Positions 49,163 to 59,779 of a stretch of DNA of 64,000 nt are shown here, piece by piece. The DNA is from Amyloporia xantha (taxonomy: Eukaryota > Basidiomycota > Agaricomycetes > Polyporales > Adustoporiaceae): positions 1,488,001 through 1,552,000 of the forward strand of contig JAYKKR010000005.1 of NCBI GenBank assembly GCA_036971615.1, written 5' to 3'. Each line of letters opens with the position of its first letter. The first letter of the stretch is position 1. A model generated the notes under the pieces. It worked only from the letters and a program-made list of their open reading frames with translations, was not told where the DNA came from and made no database searches. The position numbers and the translations under genes were made by a program.

Positions 49163-52100
49163 ATGCAGGACTCGGACGACAATCTTTTCGAAGCATTTGA
49201 CGAAATTGATGAGTCGGTTATCGCTGCAGTAGACAAGGAGGAGAGCAAGTTTATCGAATCGCAGCGTCTCGCACAATCAGGACGTGCCCTCTCAGATTCC
49301 CCGTCGCCTCCACCACCTAAACGCCAGAAGCTAAGCTATGACCGGAATGTCCAGCCTATGCGAACGGCGTCCTTGAATAATTTGGACGATCTGCCTGAAA
49401 TATCTGTGTGCGACGGCGGTATCTATGATCTCGAGACCACTGGACGGCATGTTTTGACAAGCTACGCTAATGGCGGTCTCGCTGGTGCACCTCGACTAGA
49501 CCTTGCGGAAGTCAGTAAACGCCTTCCAAATCTGCCGGCGCATTGCTATAAGCTTTGTTAACAGTTTTTGATAGCCGCGACATGTGTCCAGCCACAATGC
49601 AAACGTTATAAATGGCCAACATTTGAGACTTGCTGGATCTCCCGCTGGTCAATCTCTTCCTCCACAAAGGCCTCAAAATGAATCAGCCCGCGAAATCCTG
49701 GTTGACGTTGCTGCTCACGCTCAAGCCCCTCAGCAGGAACAAGCAGCGGAGGCAGACAATGCACTTGAGGAAGAACTTGAGAAATTACGGGCCGAATTTC
49801 TGAAGGTTCGTGCTGTGACTATCACTACAGCTGACCTGACTATTTATGTTTTCACAGCTCAAGGAAGAGCAGGAGCAAATACAGCAATCCCTCAAGGCTG
49901 CGGAAGATGCACGTTTGGCAAAGGAAGGGGAAGTGAGTATTTTGCGCAAGGGCATCGAGAAGGCATGTTATCTAGAACCATTCTGGCTCGATAATCTCTT
50001 GACATACCAATGTGGTAGACCGCTCAAGAACACGCAGCGGAGGTCGCGAGGATCAAAGCAGCAAAGAATACAGCGGAGGCTATGCAGACCCAGCTTCGGA
50101 AAGAGATGAAGGAAGAGATCGATCGCCTGAAAACCCAATTCACTTTCAGGGCGAGTCGCTACCGAATTCTTGTTGATTCTGTAGCTCTTACTTCCTTCTT
50201 GTTCAGCAACATGAGCTTGAGACGTCTAGTCGTGGCACGCCCTGGACTACGCGATCCAAGAAGATCAGCAAGCAAGCTCCGCCGACCCCTGTGCAGATGC
50301 CCGCGCAAATGCGCCAGTGGAACGTCAGAGATGACGAACCAGGCCCGAGTGCTCTCAGTCAGAGCCCAAATCGCCCTCGATCCAATCCATTCAGTACTCA
50401 AGGGTACGAGGAGCCCCGGACGAGAGCGCATAATGTGGTCGAAAGGTCCAGGAAGACGGCATCTCTGCCTGGATTTGAGAACGCTTTTACTGAGTCGCCT
50501 TCGAGATCCCAGGCGCACGAGAGGGTGAAGGGCAAAAAGAAAGAACCCACCGTACTTGAACGCGAGGCCTCCATGGCCACATGGTTCTCCCGTCCCTTTT
50601 CGCCTCGCCGTGCATCACCAGTCCAACATTCGTCTCCTCCGAGCAGCCCGCCGAGTAGCCCTATTCGGATGAAGAGGCCCATGGAGAATTTACCTGGGAT
50701 CAACGAAGAAAGTTGTATCGATGCTGCGAGGAGCGTTGGAGAAGATAGTCCCACTGGGGCTGACATGGATATTGAAATGGTCGATCAAGCTAAAGGCGAC
50801 ATGGAGTCGCCCGCAGATGAAGCTGAAGACATCCCTACTCCAGATTGGAGAGCTGAGGTAAGTAGGCGGTCCGGCTACGTGGGTATCATGACTGACAACG
50901 CACCCTGTGTTTCCCATTAAGGTTCATCGAATTGTGCTGACCCATGAACTTCCTCAGTCGAGTATGTTGACGATGCACTTGCTCATGAGCACGTCTCTAG
51001 ACTCTTCTGCATCTATGGAGCAACAGCAGGCATACAGCAATATGAACAAGCAGTTACTGGAGAATCTAGGAATCAATATTGCTGGCCTAGACGACCCAGA
51101 TCCACTCAATCGTACCTTGATTTCGACGTTAATAGCGATGGCGGGTATCTTATGCGCAGCTGCTGTTTTAGTTCCTTTGATTGCTTTGCTTCACTTGTTG
51201 CGTGTTCTTGCGCTCTCTTTGCCGTCGTTCCCTCACCTGGTAATGACGCCGCTTGAACAATGGGACGACGTGGGCGAGGATGTCCATCCACCCATTTTCG
51301 TTACACTATGTGATATTATTCGAGTGCATCTTGCTGCCAACAGAGAGACTGGGGAGGATGAGCTTGATAACTTGGCGAAAGAGACACTTGCGCTTCTGGA
51401 GGTCTTGGCTTGGAACATACCAGTAGAGTTAGTACCTAGGTGAGAGAAACGTTCTTTCTAGACGCATGATTTCGTATCTTGCTGAATGCGATTCTCAGAT
51501 TGGCTTTCTTCGCGCGAAGTCCCGAGCTACTGTCCACGCTGATAGCACCTGTTCATCCGACTTGGTTTTTGTACCGCTCTGTGCGCTTACTGGCACTACT
51601 TGCGTCCCGTATGTCTCTATCATTTGGCGTAACTTACATGAGCTGAAACGCTCTTCAGATCATGATCTTTTCAGGCGTCTGCTATCAATACCACAAGATC
51701 CCGAAGCAGCTAGGGAGAAGGATGGGTCAGGGAGTGTATCTAAAATCCCCCAACTAGAGCAACTCGCGTCTTATCTAATGGATCCAAATAGGCAAGACAC
51801 TGAGGTATGTCGAAAGAGGGAACTGTTCGCGTATACTCATTGGGCTTTCAGGCGTACGCCCTCAAAGAGGCCATCCTTATCTTTGTGGCCAATCTCACTC
51901 TTGCGCATACCGATGCCATGACGATCCTTGTTCAATCTCAAACCCTCATTCCCTCCATGGTGGTATTCTTGACGCAGCTGACCACCCCATTCTTTGAAGA
52001 AGACGAGGCTTTGATGGGTTGTCCAGCGCTTACCGAGTCGTATGCCTTCTCATTGCAGTCTTGGCAGCAACATTGTTAACATCTATGATCTGCAGAACTG

Positions 52101-52534
52101 TGACACTAACAGTGCGCACGGTATCCCTACTATATAGCATTGTCTTCGGAGGCAGCTCCACGTTTAGCCTGCGACATAAGATCCTCCACGCACCGTACCG
52201 CCAGTTTCATGGCATCCAACACATGCTCATCGTCACTCTGGGTAGGCTGAGTTATGCAGACCCGCCTCATGATCTTTCGACTAGACTCAGGAACGATCTT
52301 GATCAAATCATTGGTGAGTGTACACTCATTCTCGGGAGGCAACAGTGCTCGTTAACACTGGTAAATATCGAAGATATGGCCAAAGCGTTACTTGAGCTAC
52401 TTGTGGACGGACCTGAACATGAGCTTGTATGGGCAGCATTCCAGGTTGACCAGGACATCAATATCAAAGCAGAGGAAGACGACGAGGAGCAAGAGGCGCA
52501 AATGCGACATCCCATCGAAGCAGAACAAGAATGA
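49163..52534 (+). CDS. ATRIP/Rad26/UvsD-like DNA damage checkpoint protein
   Basis: ATRIP-type proteins recruit the ATR kinase to RPA-coated single-stranded DNA. The N-terminus (MQDSDDNLFEAFDEIDESVI at 49163) is an acidic amphipathic stretch resembling the RPA-binding region of the family. Next come a Ser/Pro patch with PPPPKRQK, and a coiled coil (about 49755-50150) beginning EEELEKLRAEFLKLKEEQEQ and ending KEEIDRLKTQFTFR. A long Ser/Pro-rich linker with MATWFSRPFSPRRASP follows at about 50570. From 50930 to 52534 there are helical repeats (for example LLEVLAWNIPVELVPRLAFF, then HDLFRRLLSIPQDPEA) ending in an acidic tail. The order acidic patch, coiled coil, helical repeats and overall length fit the Rad26/ATRIP family. 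The assignment rests on architecture more than on a signature motif. Confidence 0.68.
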
Positions 52535-52676
52535 AACCCTCTGTATACTAACTACTATTGTACAAGCTGATCAAGTGTAGCCTCTATCATGTATTCTACC
52601 GGTACTCTACTGATGAAGTGTCCAATAACACCATGGCAATGACACCTTGGCTGATACGTATGTTCCGATTCATGTC

Positions 52677-54154
52677 CTAAGACTGACCAGCGCTATTCGT
52701 CCAAACGCGACACACTCGCTTCAGCCACCTGGCCTTCTTTGCGTCTAGAGCCTTGTCTGCACTCCTAAGAGCGGTAAGCTGTCTTGTTGCAAGGACACAT
52801 GTTTCACTGCGGTATTTCGCAACAAGCCGACGGCGTAGTTTTGTCTTCTCCGCGTCAGCGATACATCTCACAGTTTCAGCAATAGACTCACCAGAGCCGC
52901 GGAGTCAGATGATGAAGACATGTCAGAGGCTAATGCCGATGTGTCGTGCAGCCAGCCACGCGTTTGTCTCACTTCAACATCGCCGAAGTTTTCCAACCAG
53001 ACCTGCCATAGACATTCCTCCCAGTCAGCTGCACGAGCAACCGACCCTCCATCTGGCGAGGCGAAGGTCACAAAAAAGCGTTCCGTACACCAGAGAGGGT
53101 CATCGCGTGCGATCACAACAGGCGCCAGCGGGGCGAAGGGGAAGCCTGTCTGTCCGCGGGAGGTCAGTACAGTCGGACGACGCGTTGTCGGCTTGGGTTC
53201 TGTAATGGCCAGGGACGATGCCGGAGCCGCAGTCAGGAGCGAACGATAGAGCGTCCTTGGCGGAGCTGTCGAGAGGTTGGCAGGAAAGAGTGCAACGCGG
53301 GATGTCTGCGCGAAGAGGCGCGCGAGATTCAAGAGCGCGTTAGGGTTGGAGGGAACTGTATTGCGGGAATGCCCAGCGCCGTGGGCAAGGTGTAGTATAT
53401 GCACAGAGAGTGACATATTCAAGAGGGGACTGTGAGCCTGAAGAGCGGCGAGTCTCCGCAATAAGGCTGTATGTGGTACGGACGAAGCATCAGCGGTCGT
53501 GGTGAGCAGGAGCGAGATAGGACCTGTCCATCGAGCCGCCCACGTAGATATTAGATGGAGGTCTTGGTCTGTCGCCCAGAGACATGCTGTTACTGCCAGT
53601 GGATCTACGGAAGCCCTAATAACATATGGATCCAGTGCCTTCGGTTTAGGATAGATTGAGGTAACTTTTGACAGAAGGTGGTCCATAGGCAGAGTTCCAA
53701 GAGGAGCCAGTTCCGGAACTTCGCGCAACGCTTATCAACGACTGACAAGACTGACATGATCAATGCAAAAAATACCTTTAGCGCTAACATAGTTGGAAGT
53801 GTAGGCTGCTACTTGACCGCGGTATGCAGAGAAGACGGTGGAAGAAAAGACGAGACAGCACAGAGTACAGTACAGCAGAAGTGACCACTGGGTCCAAGAA
53901 GAGCGTTGACGAAAAGGCTGCACATCCAGGGGCAGACACCTATAAAGCATGCGTACAAAACGTGTAACCCAAGGGGATATTTCTGCTGGTAGAGGGTCGC
54001 CAAGAAACGAATCCATCTTTTCTCCCGAATCAAGAGCCTGAGTAGGTAGACGCAGGCGGTGACCGAGCTGAGAGGTAGGCATTGAAATATGGTTTCGCAT
54101 ACTGGCAACTGATACCCTGCTAGCTGAGTTAGGCGGAACGGAAGAGCTTTCCAT
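52677..54154 (-). CDS. GT49-like type II membrane glycosyltransferase
   Basis: The start is probably at 54154 (MESSSVPPNSASRVSVAS). A single membrane segment (WSLLLYCTLCCLVFSSTVFS, about 53885-53826) after a short cytosolic part gives type II Golgi topology. After an intron, the luminal part begins LREVPELAPLGTLPMDH and continues LAVTACLWATDQDLHLISTW, then AARWTGPISLLLTTTAD, RVALFPANLSTAPPRTLY and ECLWQVWLENFGDVEVRQTRGWLHD. The WTGPISLLL start and the ARLFAQTSRVALFPANLS segment resemble GT49 (LARGE/B4GAT1-type) domains that add glucuronic acid or related sugars, but the usual DxD is not clearly visible, so donor and activity are uncertain. The last exon (about 52871-52677) is Lys/Arg-rich and ends with the stop at 52677. 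Confidence 0.55.
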
Positions 54155-54479
54155 GCTCGAGATTACTAGTACGACCAATTTCTTGAGCAAGGGAGACTCA
54201 AGGGCCAAGACGTACTTGAATAGTAGGATATACACCGTTCAAATACTACTCAAGGACAACTGGCTGCCGAGTACTAGGTAAGTTGCTGAGCAGAGACCAA
54301 TGTCACCAAAATGATTCTCACCGACCGTAGAACGTTGGCGGGGTCACGTGAACAGCGCCCTTATGGACGCGATCGGGTTCAACTTGTGCACCGCGAAGGA
54401 TCACCTCCACTTACTTCCGCTGCTCTGCAACACACCGCGGTCGTCACCCCATAAAAGCTCTTGATATATTTTCCTTTAC
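54155..54479. other. Divergent promoter region
   Basis: This 325 nt spacer lies between the GT49-like gene (-) and the first gene of the plus-strand pair. It includes a CACGTG-like GTCACGTGAAC at about 54343. No other feature was recognised. Confidence 0.4.
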
Positions 54480-56105
54480 ATGTCTAAAATCCCATCGCCA
54501 TACGAGCAATATCTTTTTGCGATTCGAGAGGACGTTGTACACCATGCCTTCAGCGTAGACGGTGAAACATGGCCGCTTGGTGCGAAGTCTTGCGGGGTGC
54601 TGCTCGATGAGTCAACTAGACTCCCGACGTGGCTGAAAGATGTGCGTATGTGTGTTCTGTGTAAATATCTGTCCAGGTGTCCACAGCCTTGAGTTAGAAT
54701 CCCCCTTCCTATATGGACCCGCGGTCAAAGCCACTGCTGCATGAACTACAGTCATTGGTGGACGCGTCGACCCATCTCAGGTCGGATGACGAGGCATCAC
54801 CGCGATTGAGAGAGATCTTGAACATTGTCCTTTTGGACTGCGCCACACTGAGGGCAGTGCTCGAGTCTGAAGATCTATACCCGGCTCGAAACCCTAAGGA
54901 ATCGTTTCTAGCTATCATGGCGCGGACACCTCTTTGTTTTGGTCGTAGAAATATATTCATTCAGTGAGTAGTTTGGTGACACCCGTAAGACGATATTCTC
55001 AATTCGGTTCGTAGAGACAATGCTTTCGTTGCGCTCCCCTTGCATTCCAGTGGAGAACCGAGCCCTCTGGTAAGATACATGCAGAAGAATATTCGGGTAC
55101 CTATGATGGTTTCTGTGGGAAAATCGATCACCAGAATGCCCTCTTCCACCGATAAGGGATCGCATGAGTCCAGGACATCAGACGAGGAGGACGCCCCAAC
55201 CGCCTCGAGCTGCCAGGACCTTGCTGTCGACGAAGGCTGCCATGGATCATTATCCCATCGCAAGGCTGCGTCAGTTGATGAAGATTGTGAAGAATCAGTT
55301 TCTGACGAGGACTTGGACGGATCGTCGGACTCAGCAGGCAGTTCGAGCACACCTGCGACAGAGGAAGAATCGGATGGGTCCTCTTCCGAGGTCTCTCGAA
55401 AGCTACCGAGACGGACCGTATCCGAATTCCTAGCGAACTGCTTCAAGATCGATGAGGAGGAAGTCGATTCCGATGAAGTTGAGCCGGAGGAGGACCACCG
55501 GGATTCAGCTGCGCTCGACGCTCACGTCCTGGACCATTCGCCATCGGAACCGTTGCCCGACGTCTGCTCTCTTCCATTTGTATGCATGGCCGAAGAAGCG
55601 TCGCTCCCGATTGTGATGTCGAGCATACTGCGTCAGAGACAAGTGTGGCGCATATCGGAGCCTTTGATTGGGATGGCGTTCTCGAAGTACGCGACGACTG
55701 TGACATTCTATTTCGGCTGGATTGACTCAGATACGTTACCCGGAAATGCTCTGGTGAGTGACTGCTGATCCTGCGATGGCACGCCTTTTGTGATGATTGG
55801 TCGAATCACAGCCGCAAGTGCATCTCGGCCATGTCGAGCGCTTGGAGAGACTTGATATGGCGTCGCCTTTGTCTGCTTTTATTGTTGCCCAGTTCTTGCT
55901 CAGCCTCGAGGATCATATTTCGAAACTCCGCGAAGCTGCGCATAAGGGACAGGCTTCCGTTGCAATGGAGGTGCGTCAGGGTTCCATCCGGCGATGGCGG
56001 CTCGATTCGTCCATGCCGCATGAAGGCCCTAGGACGATTGAGGATCTTCGTGAGAGAATCCATGTATGGCTGGAAGGGGTGAGTGATAAAGACGACGGAA
56101 CGTGA
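54480..56105 (+). CDS. Acidic protein of unknown function (first gene of a pair)
   Basis: I do not recognise a named family. Four exons (54480-54641, 54698-54963, 55015-55753, 55812-56105) sum to 1461 nt, or 486 codons plus stop, and close in frame. The first part begins MSKIPSPYEQYLFAIREDVV. The middle (about 55130-55490) is a Glu/Asp/Ser-rich, probably disordered segment. The C-terminal part looks folded: RQVWRISEPLIGMAFSKYAT, then VTFYFGWIDSDTL, HLGHVERLERLDMASPLSA and FIVAQFLLSLEDHISKLREA. It lies only 61 nt upstream of the next plus-strand gene. In my recollection similar paired genes occur in other polypores; that is not verified here. Confidence 0.6.
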
Positions 56106-56166
56106 GCTCTCCCACTGCCTTGCATCGTTTCTTCCTTAGTGACTCACTGCTCGTCAACTGGAAATC

Positions 56167-58632
56167 ATGGCCCCCAGAAAGAAGGCCGAGGCTTCTGCCA
56201 AAAAGGGCGACAAGGTCGCAGTGCCGTCCAATGCACTACAATCATCAGCACGCCGGAGTGGAGGGTGAGCTTCATTGCTGCATGTGGAAACGGAACTTGA
56301 CAGGCATATCGTCGCTCTAGTCCTCCTTCTACGGAGGATTCCTCCAGTGCCACCAATATTCCGTGCGTATCACCCATTTCGACGTGGAGCTGCTATTGAT
56401 CTGGGTTCTTAGTAATGTTGTTACACCAGATGGCGACGGAAGGTACGTCGAAATTGATGCTCCTGACGATGTATAGTGGTATGCTGACATGAATTCTACT
56501 CTGCAGCGAAGGCATGGAATCAAAACCGTGCGAATTGGCGTCAAAACCGATGTCGTGTTCTGAGTCAGTCGCATATGCTATTCATTAGTTTTCATGTACA
56601 TGATGGTGTCCATGCAGTTTCGCAGGAAAGGGTGGTGCGGAGAAAATCGACAAGCAAGTAATGGAATGGCTTTTTGATCATAAAGCATTCCTCGAATCAA
56701 CACTGTCGAACGAGACGATGCGAAAGAAGTACGAGGACATCGCGTGTTTTATGTGGCCTTCGGCTTGGAAAACGATTGTGAGTAGTCGCTGGTAGTGCAT
56801 TTGCTACCGCTCCCTTTTCATCGTGTTCCAATCTGCCATAGGAAGACATGCCTATCGTCGATGACTGCTTGAAGCCGCTGGCAGCAGAGCTATTGACGCA
56901 AGTTGAATTACGACGGAAGGACAAGTCCCATAACTTTCCGCCGGCACAAAAGGTGCCAGATCCAATTGTCGCTGAATTGGTGTCGAAATTCTCCGAGATT
57001 CTCCGGGCATGCCTCCATGCCCAAGAAAAGGCTGTCTCGCCGTACAAAATTTCCGAGATGGAGTGGCGTCATGATTTTGATCGTCTCTTCTTCGACTTCG
57101 TCACACATTCCATCAACAAGAACCCAGGTGCTGCTGCCAGTAATTCCCTGTCTGAAAATTCTACTCTGCATAGAAGGTGTGTATTGCTGCGTAAGGTTTC
57201 TACTGTTTTTAATGTCTCAACTAGATTGGAGAGGACTCTACGCATGCCTCGGAGCTGTTTTGTCGACATCGAGCAGACTAAGCTTGCAAGGGAGATACGC
57301 AAATTGCGGGGTGCGTTGCCACAAGTCTTGAGTCCCGAAATTCTGGAGCCATGGGCAGAAAACGAACGGGAATTATTACGCCTCGAGCGCCAGGAATTTG
57401 GCGACATTATCCACATCGAGACCAGATGGGCTAATTGGTGGGATGGCACCACAACTCCATCGGCATGCCTATCTCGTCTCGGCGATGCGCCTATGACTGG
57501 CACATGCGACGCCCTGGCTACCGTCCGGATTCCTTTACCCATCAGTCATGACCTTCTCAATGATATCCGACTGGTTGTGCTTCCATCTACTGATAAACAT
57601 GAATCCTACGAGTCAAAGGCATCGACACTGGGACCTAGTCTCGACCCTAGACTTGGTCAGACTGCACATGCAAGTAAAGCACCGCCCAAGCAGCCTCCAG
57701 AATCCCATGAAACTGCTCCGCATCTGACAGTGCCCACTGCCAATCCACCGCCAGACAACTCGAAGACACGACCTATTGATATTATGGCCAGCACACGCTG
57801 TGAGTCCCGATTCCTGCATAATAAGTCGATGTATGGGATCCAAGGGACCAAGAAGAGCTCGAAAAAGACCGAGAACCCTCCAGCGGAGAATGAGGACGAT
57901 GATTCCTCAGCAAAGAGGAAGGACGAGGATACCCTTCGAGAGAGTGAAGAAGTGTCAGATTTGGCCGAGAAATTGAAGAATTCAGGGCTCGATGAGGGAG
58001 CGTCGAACATGTTCGATACGCGATCGGGCCCAGCGGCAGAGCAATTTCCTGCAGAAAAGGGTGGGTTCCTCGAATTGCCCCTGCTCATCGTTGAATACAA
58101 GAGAATTTCCACCGAAGGCGATGTAACAACGGCACCGAAGGGAATGAATCAACATCGGATGTACTGTACAGCCATTGCCAGATTTTTGGAGGCTGTAGGG
58201 ATCATCAAGCACCCAATCTATAGCATTGTAGGTGATGGTCCAGTTGCTGTGCTGGCAAGCACATGGGTTGATGAGAAGGTAATGGTCCTATTTTACTACA
58301 AGTTTGTTTATTTGGAATTGACTGGGAAACTCCAGGGATTGGTGCACTTGTGTGAAAGGCACACAAACTCATTTGATATTTCAACAGTAATAGGTGCCTG
58401 GCATTATGCCACAGTTCTCTGTCGCATTGCCAAATGGGAAGCTGAGAAATTGGTGCAACAGTTCAGGGAACAAGAAGATTCCCTGTTGCATCAACTGCAG
58501 TTACCAGTTTTGAAGAGGAAGAAGAGCATGCAGTGGACGATGGCAGACCAGTTGAACTTCTTGGAGTCAGTAGGCATCAAGAGAAAACCTAAGGAGTCAA
58601 CAACTAATGCTGCCCATGATGCAAAGAAGTAG
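56167..58632 (+). CDS. Large protein with PD-(D/E)XK-like EYK motif (second gene of the pair)
   Basis: The start at 56167 (MAPRKKAEASAKKGDK) leads through small exons (first exon 56167-56264, phase 2) to FAGKGGAEKIDKQVMEWLF and then a long exon (about 56842-58632). Recognisable parts are a Pro/Lys/Glu/Ser-rich linker (about 57660-57990) and then ELPLLIVEYKR (about 58071-58103), QHRMYCTAIARFLEAVGI (about 58149-58202) and YSIVGDGPVAVLASTW (about 58219-58266). Hydrophobic strand + E-x-K, followed by a helix with Gln/Arg, fits motif II and helix of PD-(D/E)XK nuclease folds; the acidic residue of motif I is not certain because of long insertions. The N-terminus is basic, so DNA or RNA binding is possible. 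The stop is the TAG at 58630-58632. Confidence 0.6.
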
Positions 58633-58987
58633 TTTATTGTGTTGCTCCAACAAAGATCTATTTCATTTATTATGTAATTGTCAGGAATACATATGAATTA
58701 TCAGTGGTTATAAGCATGAGTTTCAGGTGCATGAACTTTCAGTTTTCAAATCATTGACAATGCTCTAGTACATCTCTCCTTTTTGAGGAAAATATATATA
58801 CCACAGTATATTTGTCTTTGCTCAGTCAATACATGTTGTATTGTCTTGAATATTGGAGTGATGAAATGGCATTGTGAATTCAGAGGGGATGATCAGCTCA
58901 AAATATTAAAGCAATGGCTCTGAACAGGACTCCAGAAAACAGCCATCATGAAAACTGAATATATCTGGATTTTTGTGATTCCTGGGT
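58633..58987. other. AT-rich 3' flank
   Basis: This is AT-rich sequence between the gene pair and the retrotransposon, including TATATATACC near 58793. It probably holds the 3' UTR and polyadenylation region. No gene was recognised. Confidence 0.4.
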
Positions 58988-59374
58988 TGTAAGGTACCCC
59001 TATGGGTACCCTACAACATCTTATCTATACTGTACATATTCGTCTTCACTATTACCTAATACGATCCTGTGGATCGCGGCGTTGGGCAACTGTACAGTAC
59101 ATTGACGTATGCACGTGTCTCGCGCGCGTGTGCCCTTTTAAGGACACGCGCGTAGGGAAGAAAAGTACCTTTCTTACTTACACCTGTACATCGCACTCTT
59201 CTAATAGAAGTTGGTGCAACGTACTTCCGTCTGAGTAAGAGCCAGGTCTTACACTTTTTTACGTTCCAATCGGAATCTCCGAAATCGTCTATATAGACGA
59301 GTGCGGATCTGACACGGAAATAGAAGCATCGCTTCTTTTTCACATCGCATACAATCCCGGACATCCCCATTAGG

Positions 59375-59779
59375 ATGACCAAACGCAAAACTCGGAGCAT
59401 CACCGCTCGAGAAATGCGTGAAGCGACGGGCGAACCGACTGCACCAGTCGGTGTACCCTCACCCGCTTCACGAATAATGTCATGGAGGGCCCGCGTAAGT
59501 GACGCAGGATCGGACAGGGGACCAGGACCATCCGAGCCAATAACGCCCGGGCAGAGTGGTCCCCGAGCAGTGGTGCACCCTTCGGGTGGACCCACAGAAG
59601 CACAGGATTCACCGAATCCGGTGAATCGACTCCCATCGGCCTCACAAGTGGGCGATGGAGACGATGCGCTGTCATACGTAGCGCCCGCCGTAAACGACGA
59701 GATAAGGGAGAATGAGCCACCACCAGGTGATGCTCGCTCATCCCCCTCTCTCCCATCCCCAGCCCTATGGCTGGAGTGA
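59375..59779 (+). CDS. Retrotransposon ORF1 (short leader protein)
   Basis: This 134-codon ORF starts MTKRKTRSITAREMREA and is rich in Pro, Ser, Gly and Arg, with no domain I recognise. It ends at the TGA at 59777-59779, overlapping the start of the next ORF by 13 nt in a different frame (ATGGCTGGAGTGA). It could be a separate protein translated before gag by reinitiation, or the N-terminal part of gag fused by frameshifting. Confidence 0.5.
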   Translation: MTKRKTRSITAREMREATGEPTAPVGVPSPASRIMSWRARVSDAGSDRGPGPSEPITPGQSGPRAVVHPSGGPTEAQDSPNPVNRLPSASQVGDGDDALSYVAPAVNDEIRENEPPPGDARSSPSLPSPALWLE

